A DNA stretch of 64,000 nucleotides from positions 11,941,235 through 12,005,234 of the forward strand of contig JAKZAN010000004.1 of the NCBI GenBank assembly GCA_023053545.1. Direction: 5' to 3'. The translations under genes were made by a program, and so were the position numbers. The DNA comes from Lepidurus packardi (lineage: Eukaryota > Arthropoda > Branchiopoda > Notostraca > Triopsidae). The notes beneath the pieces were generated by a model that saw nothing but the letters and a program-made list of their open reading frames with translations, did not search any database and had not been told where the DNA came from. Positions 1 to 9,933 of the stretch are shown here, in pieces; positions within the stretch are counted from its first letter, which is position 1, and each line of letters begins with the position of its first letter.

Positions 1-43
1 TAAATTGTTAAAGACTGAAAGAACGATTTAGCATAAAGCTTAC

Positions 44-896
44 GAGCTTCGGCGAGTGATTCGGCGAGAACGACTCTCAGCATTGAATCACCTGGTTCCT
101 CTACACAGGGCATTTCGATCCCGTTTTCTGCACATCGCCAGTAATTCATGGCTTTGAGCCTCATTCCAATAGGCGCGTCCAGCTTTAGCCCTTCAAAAGG
201 ATCGTCCATCCTAATCCATATAAATTAGTAATTAAAATTCAATTAAAATCTACAAGTATAACAATTTCAAATCACAGCCAAAGATATCAAGGAAAGAAAA
301 TTTACCGGTTTGTCATAAATCTTCGCATTCCAAACACTTTCTTATACCATTCGATGATGGATTCCGATTCCCCTGGTCGACACACGAACGTGACATGATC
401 AAAGTGAGTTGTACTGGGCTTGTCAACTACGCGGATCTCATCAGCGTCCGTAAAAGTGGGCAGAAAAGGGCCATTATATTCGCTTTTGTTTAAAAGCGTA
501 TGGACAATGTTTCCACAGCAAGAACTCACAATGGAATAGCGAACGGTCCCCCAGGAATCGCTAATATCTTGCGGAGGATGAATCAATCTGGAACCCAGCT
601 TGAGAATACGTTCAGTGAGCGAATCTACGTCTTTGACTTCCAAGGCGACGTTAAAGACGGAATCCACGGAGTGATTAGGCAAATGGTCACAACAATGAAC
701 TTCAAAGTGGTTCTTTGGTTGAGGAGTGGAAGAAGGCTTGCGTTCGGTGACCAGAAACGTCGAACGGCCCGAATTGAAAACCAACTGCGAGCTCGACGGA
801 GTATTGCGCCAGGCTAAGAGGGAGAAACCCAGTTTGTTGAGCAGAAACGTTGAAACTGGCTTTCCACGAGCGACGCACATCTCCACATGGTGCAGA
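44..896 (-). CDS. HPDL: HPDL-like dioxygenase, 5' part (partial, runs off window)
   Basis: Two exons are visible on the minus strand, 896-306 and 210-44. The 3' exons lie beyond the window edge and the first coding exon was not identified. The reading resembles 4-hydroxyphenylpyruvate dioxygenase-like protein, a two-domain VOC-fold Fe(II) enzyme linked in mammals to mitochondrial coenzyme Q headgroup synthesis. Matches include LVFNSGRSTFLVTER in the first VOC domain, NKSEYNGPFLP at its end, HFDHVTFVCRPGES opening the second domain (its first His would be an iron ligand), and RVVLAESL. The junction AACCG|gtaaat with attag|GATGG keeps frame, and the exon ends at GCTC|gtaagc. The second exon is nearly identical to 7005-7171, so this is one copy of a tandem duplication. 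A is the copy that keeps the N-terminal exon. Family assignment is firm; whether the gene is intact cannot be seen. Confidence 0.8.
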
Positions 897-1744
897 CTAC
901 CATAAATTATATAGTTAGTTGTGGTAAAAAAGGACAATTTTCGAAAAGTAACAATGGTTATCCACAGCATCTTCTAGAATCTGGTACTAATTCTTTATGT
1001 ACCATCGTTAATACTAAGAGAGAGTTAATGAGAATCGATTTGAGACTTAAATTTGACCTTTATAGAATACGATTTTAGAATTTGGTCGCCAAAAGTAAAT
1101 TATGTACCGCAAAGCAGAGCGAGTGGGACAAGTTTCAGCAACTCTGTTACTATGGCTAGAATAACTTTGAGTATCAGCTCTGAGTCTGAGAATCCGCATT
1201 GTTGCTCTTAATAATAAGAGCATTTGTACTTGAATTGGGAGGTAGAAGTGAATGACTTGCTTCCTTAGCTTCAGACTGTCTAAATTAAAAGAAATTGCAA
1301 ATACAGATGTTTTTATTATTTCTTTACAAACAAACAGTATTTAAGAGAACTTTACTTGATTATATTTCGCACATACACTTAGCTTGGTAGAAGAGATGCT
1401 AATACGGAAGCAGTATGAGTAAATAAATAAAAATAATAAAAAAAATTGCATGCACTTCGCACGTGGATTTGGACCATAATCGTTCGCGAAATGTGAAAAC
1501 ATGAACGGCGAGCGGCAAAATTTTCGACTTCCCCTTTTTGAATTTTACCTTGAATTGAAGGTATAAATGCTTCATATACTAATTTATTTTAATTCGAAGA
1601 AGGTTGATAAGTATTTTATTGCATGTCAATAACTCTATAACTCTTTTAAATAATAGACTCTTAATTAATTATAACATACCACTATGAACTGCGACATGCG
1701 CACTATCTATCGTTCCAGAATGGTTCTGTTTACTTGTTAGTCAG

Positions 1745-2115
1745 AGCTACGTTTTATTTGCTCCAGTCGCGTCCTACCGCGTCAGTGAGAAGCGTCTGTG
1801 TCCGGCTGCTATCGAAGTATATTGGCAGGGTCAGCTTGCTTAATTCAGATCTTTCTCGAACTTGAAAGCAGTGAAAATGCTAGCGGTTACAACTATAAGC
1901 GAGCATTACAGAAGTGGTTAGAGGAAGCAAGCGATGTTTATCATATAGTTGCAAATTTCGCCGATGTACTAGTGGAAAGCTTGAATGACGCTGATTTTCG
2001 ACGTCATTTCCGATTAAAAAGACAAACTTCCACCTTAACGCTTGATTTTTTGAAAAACGAACGAGAACTGTTAAGAGTTTTTCCATTAATTTTCCCTTTT
2101 TTAAAAAAAAAAAAC
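1745..2115 (+). mobile_element. Remnant of PIF/Harbinger-like transposase
   Basis: This stretch has no counterpart in the right-hand copy of the segmental duplication, where homology stops at about 1744 and resumes at about 2117. An open frame at 1798-2178 contains VESLNDADFRRHFRLKRQTS. That resembles the helix-turn-helix lead-in of PIF/Harbinger (HARBI1-type) transposases, whose pattern is roughly L-s-d-x-e-F-r-x-H-F-R-l-s-r. It is preceded by an acidic helical stretch (KWLEEASDVYHIVANF). The DDE catalytic core is absent, so it is a dead fragment. Clear terminal inverted repeats were not found. The call rests on motif memory only. Confidence 0.4.
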
Positions 2116-2116
2116 T

Positions 2117-2962
2117 TAATCCAAAATAACATACAAAATTATTCAAATGGAACGACAACGTTCCTTTTGAATACCTAACATGATGTATATTACGAAAATA
2201 AAATGAATTAAATCTAACAAACTGCCTATAACTAAATTGTCTTGTTAATACCTAAGGGGTGTTAAACCAGCAGGTACGATTAGAAAACGTTTCACGTATT
2301 AACGACGATTTATTCGCTTCACGTGACAACTACCAAGGGGTACCAGATAGTGATAATGAGGGATGAACGAGGGCAGAACCACGCTAAACTCGCTGGTTCA
2401 ACCACTGACAACTCTTCTAACTGACTGTTGTTTCGTTTCTTTTTGATGCCGCTTTTTGAAGCTTTTTTGAAGACTACCCACTCTCTCGCTTCCAACAAAA
2501 ACAGCCAACTTACTTTCTTCCTTAGGGGGATAACAAAAAGGAGAGAAAGGGTAAACCGGAACATATCTGGTACACCTGTGCCTCGCTGCAAGCTTCCCTA
2601 GCACACGCGTGCCGGGGCATATAACAGGAGTTTTTCGGCATGGAAAACCTAGCTTCAGAACTGGAATACCTCATCGCAGAACGTCGCTTGATGTCGAGTC
2701 CCAAAGAAACCTGCCTTAAACTCGAAAAGACGTCATTACAGCATTGGTCACCACTTCCTCTTCCACTGAATTACGTTTCCAAGGCTTAAACCTGAGCGGC
2801 GCCTTATCGTGCTTAGATTACGATACATGAACTTTAAAGTAATTTTTCTCTCTAAAAGAAGCTCTTTTTCGTCTTGTTCGATCTTCTTCGATTTATTCTT
2901 TATTTTTCTTCTTTATTATTAAAAAAAAAGAGTACTAATTTGGATTATTTTTCAAATTTAAC
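2117..2962 (+). pseudogene. Broken copy of KCTD9 (intron 4 / exon 5 / intron 5 piece)
   Basis: The sequence matches 8805-9265 of the intact KCTD9: the 3' end of intron 4 with its small palindrome around AACGACAACGTT, exon 5 and the start of intron 5. Exon 5 is destroyed. A 367-bp insertion (2260-2626) splits it near its 5' end. A small indel near 2704-2712 (AAAGAAACC against AAAGAAGATC) shifts the frame, and a second change near 2803 removes part of the [10 protein letters not shown] pentapeptide segment. No other exons of the gene are present nearby. It is a truncated, disabled duplicate. Confidence 0.85.
2260..2626. mobile_element. Putative solo LTR inside the KCTD9 pseudogene
   Basis: A 367-bp insertion relative to the intact locus begins TGTTA and ends TAACA. 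These are the short inverted TG...CA termini typical of retrovirus-like LTRs. It is flanked by G-rich sequence (aagggg before, ggag after), which could be a worn target duplication, and the 12 bp of exon 5 expected at the right edge appear lost. No coding region is present, so a solo LTR is the simplest reading. A non-autonomous DNA element is the alternative. Confidence 0.45.
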
Positions 2963-3064
2963 TTCGTAAATTCGTGAATCAAAATGTGTAACTTGAGCTA
3001 AAGACTATTGGTTATAACTGGCAAGTAAAAGGTTAACATGGATCGTTTAAGCAAAGCCGTGAGC

Positions 3065-4945
3065 TTATTTCACATAAGACTCGATCACATCTCGAATAAT
3101 GCCAATGCACACTTGCAATTCCTGCTCGGAGATGACTAAAGGAGGCGCAAAGCGTATAATATCGCCGTGAGTTGGCTTGGCCAGCAAGCCGTGGTTCCGC
3201 AAACGCAAACACACTTCCCAGGCATCAAATTCTGTAAAGAAAATAATTTCCATAAATTCCCCAAATCAGGTAGAAAGGTTAAACAACGGTAAAGAAGAAG
3301 AAAACACGAGAAAATATACCTGGTTTGATTACAATCGCATTGAGAAGACCCTTGCCTCGAGCCAATCTGACCACTTTGGGGTTCAACTGACCAAGTTCTC
3401 CTCTGAGAATCTTTCCTAACCGTTGGGCATTTTCAGCCAGTTTTTCTTCTTCCAACACGTGAAGAGCTGCCATAGCAACTTTGCAAGCTAAAGGATTTCC
3501 TCCATAAGTAGATCCATGCTCACCAGGCTTAATACACAGCATGACGTGGTCATTAGCGAAGACGGCTGACACCTGCAAGAGAGCAGAAACAGGACATTTG
3601 TAACGAATTTTTTGGAAAGAAAAACACGCGAATCATAAGACTTACTGGCAAAACACCGCCCGACAACGCTTTTCCCAAGACCAAGATATCTGGTTTGACA
3701 TCTTCATGGTCGACTGCTAAACGCTTTCCAGTTCTCCCCAAACCCGTCTGCACCTCGTCGGCAATCCAGAGCACTCTTTGCTTGGTACATAACTCACGAA
3801 CTTTCCGCAAATAACCTTCTTTGGGAACAACAACGCCAGCTTCGCCTTGAATCGGCTCCATCATAAAGGCGCACACATTGGGGTGTTGCAAGGCGCTTTC
3901 CAAAGCGGGGATATCGTCGTACGGGATAATCTCGAAGCCGGGCATGTACGGCCCAAAACCCCCGTAAGACGATGCATCGGTTGAGCTCGAAATTGCGGCC
4001 AAGGTCCGGCCCCAGAAGTTGCCTTCTACAAATACAATCTTGGCTTGATTGTCCGGAATCCCTTTGTGCATGTAACCCCATTTCCTGGCTAATTTGCAAG
4101 CTGTTTCGCCACCTTCCACGCCTTCAAAAATAGAACAAATGTCACTGCTAGTCTAATGTAATTCGTAAAAAAATAAGAAAAATGGAACTGAAAGAAAACT
4201 AGTTTATAAATTCCATTGCTAGTCTAATTTAATTCATAAAAAAATAAGAAAAATAGAACTGAAAGCAATTAGTTCAAATTAAGTTCATAGAGAGAAATGA
4301 CAGCTTGATACCTGTGCTCATTGGGAGCACTTTGTCATAGCCAAAGAGTTTGGTTGCATACTCTTCAAACTCGCCCAAACATTCAGCGTGAAAAGCCCGG
4401 GAAGTTAAGGTCAGGATGTCCGCTTGTTGTCTGAGCGCTTGAGTGATTCGCGGATGACAATGACCTTGGTTCACAGCGGAGTATGCGCTCAGGAAATCGA
4501 AATACTCGCGTCCTTCCACGTCCCAAACTTTCGCACCTAGAAAAATAAATTAAAATAAATTCACTATTACAGAAGAGTTACGTTATTCATGACTTCAAAA
4601 GGATTCAAATGTTTCTATAAATAGCGTATATTTAGAATAAATAAGAATAATAAATAATAAATATGTTCAATTATCATATTATTTTTTTTAAATTAGGAAG
4701 TATTATTTTTTCTCACCTTTGCCCTTGCACAAGGCAACAGGGAGTGGATGGTAATTATGCGCTCCGTATCTTAATTCTCGCTCAAAGACAGCAATGGATT
4801 TGGCTCCCAAACCAGAAAACTCTGCATTCTGCGAAGGATCCGCCACAGCTGGTGCTTTTTGCGTCGATCTGCTTCGCATAAAGATCAAATTCCATCGTTT
4901 GGTTGCCAAACATGGAATTAATACACGCGATGCGAAAATGTTCAT
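3065..4945 (-). CDS. OAT: Ornithine aminotransferase, mitochondrial
   Basis: Five exons, 4945-4717, 4536-4312, 4121-3646, 3572-3320 and 3231-3065, join in frame to a 449-residue protein (human OAT 439). The enzyme transfers the delta-amino group of ornithine to 2-oxoglutarate in the mitochondrial matrix, linking arginine, proline and glutamate metabolism. The start is the ATG at 4945, which gives a basic leader ([18 protein letters not shown]) suited to mitochondrial import. Fold-type I, class III aminotransferase signatures are present: [67 protein letters not shown], the PLP aspartate in [13 protein letters not shown], the Schiff-base lysine near residue 302 in [21 protein letters not shown], and the C-terminal [19 protein letters not shown]. 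Every splice junction matches family sequence. An upstream in-frame ATG at 5056 would add 37 residues but looks like 5' UTR. Confidence 0.95.
4146..4268. repeat. Two-copy tandem duplication in OAT intron 2
   Basis: A unit of about 70 bp containing CTGCTAGTCTAAT, AATAAGAAAAAT and GGAACTGAAAG occurs twice, at about 4146-4200 and 4216-4268, with a few substitutions. It enlarges the intron without touching the splice sites. Confidence 0.8.
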
Positions 4946-5458
4946 TTTTGTAAGCGTTGAAAAGCTTTCGAACTCAAATGACAAAGGCAGTAAATCTGCG
5001 AATGGTTTTACGAACGCAGAAAGATAGCTGGACAGTACTTTTGTCGCACTCACCAAGCGATTGCTGATCGAGTTGTTATTCGCGGAATGAATTTCGATAA
5101 TCTTGACAAAAATCCAGGGAATTCAAATGCTAATATTTCAATTTTGGTAAAGTAGAACCATTCTTCTACGAAAGAAACTGCGAGACTGGGCAGAAAAGGG
5201 GCCTAGTCTGGTTTTTTTATTGTTTCTTTAGCTGTAAAATGTTACGTAAAAAGAGGGGGGAAATTTCGCACTCGGAGCACGAGTGGAAAAAGAACGAGAT
5301 AAAAAAAGCTTGCTACATTCTAATATGTGAACGGACTCTGTGAACTCTGTGAACAGACTCGGTGAACTAACTTTGTGAACTGAATATCAAAGCTAAAGGT
5401 CAATGAGAACGCTGGTCTTTTTTGGGCCTCTTCCGAGTTTCCCTTCTATGGCAGCCTA
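4946..5458. other. Upstream region of OAT
   Basis: No gene is supported here. It holds the presumed OAT 5' UTR and promoter, and a short degenerate repeat at about 5325-5386 built on GTGAACTCTGTGAAC and GTGAACTAAC. No clear TATA box was seen. Confidence 0.5.
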
Positions 5459-5873
5459 TGACACTAAATTGGGGCTTTGGAAACGCAAGAAGTGCACATA
5501 TGTGTACATATGTTCACTTATGTGCACTTATGTGCACATATGTAGTCGCTTCGTGGCACACCGGGTCACATCGTGCTACATCCTGCTACATCGGGTCACA
5601 TCATGCCACTTGGCAGCCCTGAGAGGCATGAGAGGCAGCATGGCAGCCCTGAGAGGCCAAAACTCAAGAACACTAAATTGGGGCTTTGGAAACGCAAGAA
5701 GTGCACATATGTGTACATATGTTCACTTATGTGTACATATGTTCACTTATGTGCACATATGTTCAATTATGTGCACTTATGTGCACATATGTAGTCGCTT
5801 CGTGGCACATCGGGTCACATCGTGCTACATCCTGCTACATCTTGAGTTTTGAGTTTTGGCCTCTCAGGGCTGC
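5459..5873. repeat. Minisatellite of CATATG/GTGCAC units with inverted arms
   Basis: Two copies of a unit of about 180-210 bp lie in tandem, at about 5465-5612 and 5673-5845. Each begins CACTAAATTGGGGCTTTGG and contains a run of short words such as GTGCACATATGTGTACATAT, CACTTATGTGCAC and CGGGTCACATCGTGCTACAT. A 26-bp inverted repeat flanks the second copy: GGCAGCCCTGAGAGGCC plus AAAACTCAA at 5642-5667, and its reverse complement at 5848-5873. Open frames across it merely translate the repeat. Confidence 0.85.
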
Positions 5874-6000
5874 CATATTCCAATATATCTTTCGCATTTC
5901 TTTTTCGCTGATGATCAGGTAGGTTACATGCGGCGCACTTACATTCCGTGTTACAAAAATTCCTCGAAAAATTAAAATCAGATCTGCACATTTTTGCTTT

Positions 6001-7376
6001 TTAAAGTAGTCCTTCCTTTTGTGCTAGTTCCAGACTTCGTTGCTCGTCAATGGACCTAGCTAGCGCAGTTATATTGCCCGAACCAAAACCGGTCGCTCCT
6101 TTCCGTTGCACGACTTCCAGGAAGAAAGTTTCCTGCTCAAAGATTGGCATTGTAAAGATCTGCAATAAAAATCGTTTCTTGTCTGATTCAGACGTTTGGG
6201 CATCAGCTTCAGAGTCAATTAAGATCCCTAATTTCTTAAAGACTTCGGGATCCTCTCCTGCTTTCTTGATCTCCCCTTCTTTCACCTAAAAGATAAAAAA
6301 ACGGTTTTCACTTAATGGAATTCGTTTAAATAAACTTTGCCTTAATTAAGTTACTTGGCAATAATAAGCATTCGGTGGAGTTCGAAAAAGAATTCCATTG
6401 TCTGACATAGTTTGCACCGAATTTGTCAGCGCAAGTGCATGCAGTGCGATATGTTGAACTCCTGGTCCTTCATGTTGCTCCAGAAATGCTTCAATATGAC
6501 CATTCGCTGTTCCATTCGGAAAATGCAAAATTAAAAAAAAATAAAATAAAGCTACCTTTATAGTCAAAATTCATTCATAAACCCAAAACGCAAGAGTCCA
6601 TATTCCATAATTGATAGAATTCACATTAAGATAAGATTCGTACATTCAGATCATACCTGCTGTATACTTTAGCTTATTGATGCGAAAATACTCATAGATG
6701 GCACTGATGTTTGTTACTGCTTTGCGAAAGCCATGTGCAAGAAAGTCCGAAAAGTATTAGATAGCTAATTACCAGCAAATTTCTAAGCTAGTTATGCTTC
6801 TGAAAAGTAGTTTACTGTAAAGTAGTAGTTCTGAAAAGTAGTTTGCTGTAGTAGCTCAATTTGTCAAATCAAGTCAGAACAAGATTTTTTAAGTTAAAAT
6901 CAATTCTTAATGCATTATTAATCCATGAAAAATCCCTTATTAATCCATTAATAAAATCCACTAAATTGTTAAAGACTGAAAGAACGATTTAGCATAAAGC
7001 TTACGAGCTTCGGCGAGTGATTCGGCGAGAACGACTCTTAGCATTGGATCACCTGATTCCTCTACACAGGGCATTTCGATCCCGTTTTCTGCACATCGCC
7101 AGTAATTCATAGCTTTGAGCCTCATTCCAATAGGCGCGTCCAGCTTTAGCCCTTCAAAAGGATCGTCCATCCTAGCATATATAAATTTGTAATTAAAATT
7201 CAATTAAAATCTACAAGTATAACAATTTCAAAGCACAGCCAAAGATATCAAGGAAAGAAAACTTACCGGTTTGTCATAAATCTTCGCATTCCAAACACTT
7301 TCTTATACCATTCGATGATGGATTCCGATTCCCCTGGTCGACACACGAACGTGACATGATCAAAGTGAGTTGTACT
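6001..7376 (-). pseudogene. HPDL: 5'-truncated HPDL copy (C-terminal exons present)
   Basis: Three intact downstream exons, 7171-7005, 6506-6355 and 6285-6001, splice in frame and encode the C-terminal half of HPDL. Visible features are RVVLAESL, GPGVQHIALHA with a second iron-ligand His, FRTPPNAYYCQ, KRFLLQIFTMPIFEQETFF with LEVVQRKG carrying the Glu ligand, and GATGFGSGNITALARSI, ending at the stop at 6001. Upstream, the exon matching 306-896 is cut at about 7376. Beyond that point sequence matching 410-1355 of the left copy is missing, so the first VOC domain is gone. An in-frame TAA lies two codons upstream of the break. It is either a pseudogene or a short C-terminal protein made from a new start. 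The enzyme should be inactive unless another exon supplies the N-terminus. Confidence 0.8.
6661..6738 (-). repeat. Dispersed MITE-end fragment (AGATGGC.CTGATG family)
   Basis: Within the HPDL-B intron, a segment of about 75 bp (TAGCTTATTGATGCGAAAA ... CATAGATGGCACTGATGTTT) matches the inverted terminal arm seen at 51657-51731 and 52115-52190. Only one arm is present here, so it is a solo remnant. Confidence 0.7.
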
Positions 7377-7574
7377 TGATTATATTTCGCAAATACACTT
7401 AGATTGGTATAAGAGATGCTAATATAAGAAGCAGTATGAGTAAATAAATAAAAGTAAAAAAGTAATAAAAAAATTGCATGCACTTTGCACATGGATTTGG
7501 ACCATAATCGTTCGCGAAATGTGAAAACATGAACGGCGACCGGCAAAATTTTCGACTTCCCTTTTCGAATTTTA

Positions 7575-7665
7575 CCTTGAAAAGATGGTATAAATACTTT
7601 AAAAAGTATAAAAAGATGGTATATATGCTATATGGTATAAAAAGATGGTATATATGCTAATTTAT
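7575..7665. repeat. Short AT tandem repeat
   Basis: Four degenerate copies of a word close to AAAAGATGGTATAAATGCT lie upstream of KCTD9 exon 1. The left copy of the duplication has only one (near 1556), so the expansion followed the duplication. Confidence 0.6.
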
Positions 7666-7876
7666 TTAATTAGAAGAACGTTGATAAGTCTTTTATTTAA
7701 TGTCAATAACTTTATAATTCTTTTAAATAATAGACTTTTAATTTATTCTAACAATCCACTATGAACTGCGACATGCGCACTATCTATCGTTCCAGAATGG
7801 TTCTGTTTACTTGGAAGGCTTGTTAGTCAGGTCGGAGCGCATTTGCGAATGAGTTGAAAATAACAATAACAATTTA

Positions 7877-9811
7877 ATGAAGAGGGTTACCATATTTAAA
7901 AATGGAAACTGCAATAACGGAAAAGTAATACAAACGAATCTTTGACATTAAATCTTAACCTCTTAATCCCTCCCTTTTTAATGTATTTTAATTTCATTTG
8001 TACTTATTTTGAAAGGTCATTGCTGTCCCAGCGTCATTGACTGAACTTTTATCCAGAGCTAGTCTAAAACTTGGTACAAATGCCCGACGAATTTATTCCG
8101 AGCACGGCGGAGAGATAGAGGATGTTTCTTTAATCAGGTAACTTTTGAATTGGTTCTTTTATTAAAATGAAGTTTTTGTTTCTGAAAACTTAAGTTTCGA
8201 ATCCAATCGTACTAGTGTCTATTTCATGCTTCAATGTTTCATGCATTTGATATATTTGTAGGGATAACGAAATTTTATTTATTTCAAATGGAGAAGCCTT
8301 TACCAAGTCACAACAAGCTCCCGAAACTGTTTCAGAATGGATCCGACTTAACGTAGGAGGCAAGATTTTTTCCACATCACGATGTACCTTGATTAGCCAA
8401 GAACCTCTCAGCATGCTTGCCAGGTTCATTTCCCTTCACTTTTCAATTAAAATTCTAAAAAACTTCTAAAAATACACTTTCAAAACGTGTTTTGAATCCC
8501 CAAACAGAATGTTCGCCAGCGATATGTCTTTGTATCACATGTCGCCGAGCGTCAGAGACGAAACAGGAGCTTATTTAATTGACCGAAGTCCCATGTACTT
8601 TGAACCCGTTTTGAATTACTTGAGACACGGAAAAGTCGTACTAGACTCGAACATAAACCCCGAAGGTAAACAGAAACTCTCAATCCAAAATATTCAAGTT
8701 CCTTTTTAATATTTTGGATTGCTCAATTGCTCAATAATGATTTTTAATATTTTCTATTGCTAAATAATTCATTAAGGTAAACATAAACGCTTAACCCAAG
8801 ATATTAAACAACCAAAATTATTCAAAAGGAACGACAACGTTCCTTTTGAATACCTAAAATGATTTAAGACAATATTACGAAAATAAAATGAATTTAACCT
8901 AACAAACTGGACATAACTAATCGTCTTGTTAATTCCGAAGGGGTTTTGGAAGAAGCGAGGTTTTTCGGCATGGAAAACCTAGCTTCAGAACTGGAATACC
9001 TCATCGCAGAACGTCGCGAGATGTCGAGTCCCAAAGAAGATCTGCCTTTAACTCGAAAAGACGTCATTGCAGCATTGGTCACCACTTCCCCTTCCACTGA
9101 ATTACGTTTCCAAGGCGTAAACCTCAGCGGCGCTGACTTATCGCGCTTAGACTTACGCAACATTAACTTTAAAGTAATTTTTCTCTCTAAACGCAGCTCT
9201 TCTTCGTCTTGTTCGAATATTCCTTTTTAAAAAAGAGTACTAATTTGGATGATTTATCACGTTTGGATTATTTTCACATTTTCCTGTTATAGTATGCGAG
9301 TTTACGGGGTTGCCAGCTGACAGCCGCGAATCTATCCTGGTGTTGTTTAGAGCGAGCGGATCTTTCGGGCGCTATGTTGGATAATGCGCAACTTTTGGGC
9401 GTCAAAATGCTTTGTGCCAACGTAGAAGGCGCTTCTTTGCGAGGCTGCAACTTTGAAGATCCTGCAGGGAGTCGAGCTAACATGGAAGGCAAGTTTCAAG
9501 TCCCCCAAAGTGACTGAGAACGCGCTTTTTTTCTCCTTTTTGAATGAATTCTGCTCTTAGGAGTGAATCTGAAAGGCGCTCGACTGCAAGAAAGCAACAT
9601 GGCAGGCGTCAATTTGCGAGTGGCGACGTTAAAAAATGCTAATATGCAAAACTGCGTTCTGCGCGGAGCAGTTTTGGCCGGAGCGGATCTGGAAAACTGC
9701 GATTTGTCCGGCAGCGATTTACAAGAAGCCAATCTAAGAGGCGCCAATTTGAAAAACACTACTCTGGAACTTATGCTTACGCCTTTGCACATGTCCCAGA
9801 CGATTCGTTGA
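7877..9811 (+). CDS. KCTD9: KCTD9 (BTB plus pentapeptide-repeat protein)
   Basis: Seven exons, 7877-7924, 8016-8137, 8262-8423, 8508-8665, 8941-9173, 9293-9488 and 9561-9811, join to 389 residues, the same length as human KCTD9. The family acts as a putative substrate adaptor for cullin-3 ubiquitin ligase. An N-terminal ubiquitin-like segment ([25 protein letters not shown]) is followed by a BTB/T1 domain at about residues 90-165 ([45 protein letters not shown]). A right-handed pentapeptide helix of A(D/N)LxG repeats follows ([74 protein letters not shown]). It ends in the conserved [11 protein letters not shown]. Intron 6 uses a GC donor (GAAG|GCAAGT). The gene ends tail-to-tail with GTF3C5, 122 bp away. 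Confidence 0.95.
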
Positions 9812-9933
9812 ATCCTTTCTTTTGTTTTCTTTCTTTTGGGAGAGAGTGTTTGTCCTGTGTGTGTTTAAACTGTTGATTTTTGGTGGACGAATTGATTCAG
9901 AGGACGAGAATATAAATCGATTGCGTGTTCTAT

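Noticed and set aside
5403-5922. Open frames up to 149 codons across the CATATG minisatellite
   Set aside because: Translations are periodic Cys/Tyr/His words (TYVHICS-like) in several frames at once, which is the repeat itself.
7274-7546. 90-codon minus-strand frame at the HPDL-B deletion
   Set aside because: It reads the HPDL exon out of frame and continues into former intron sequence.
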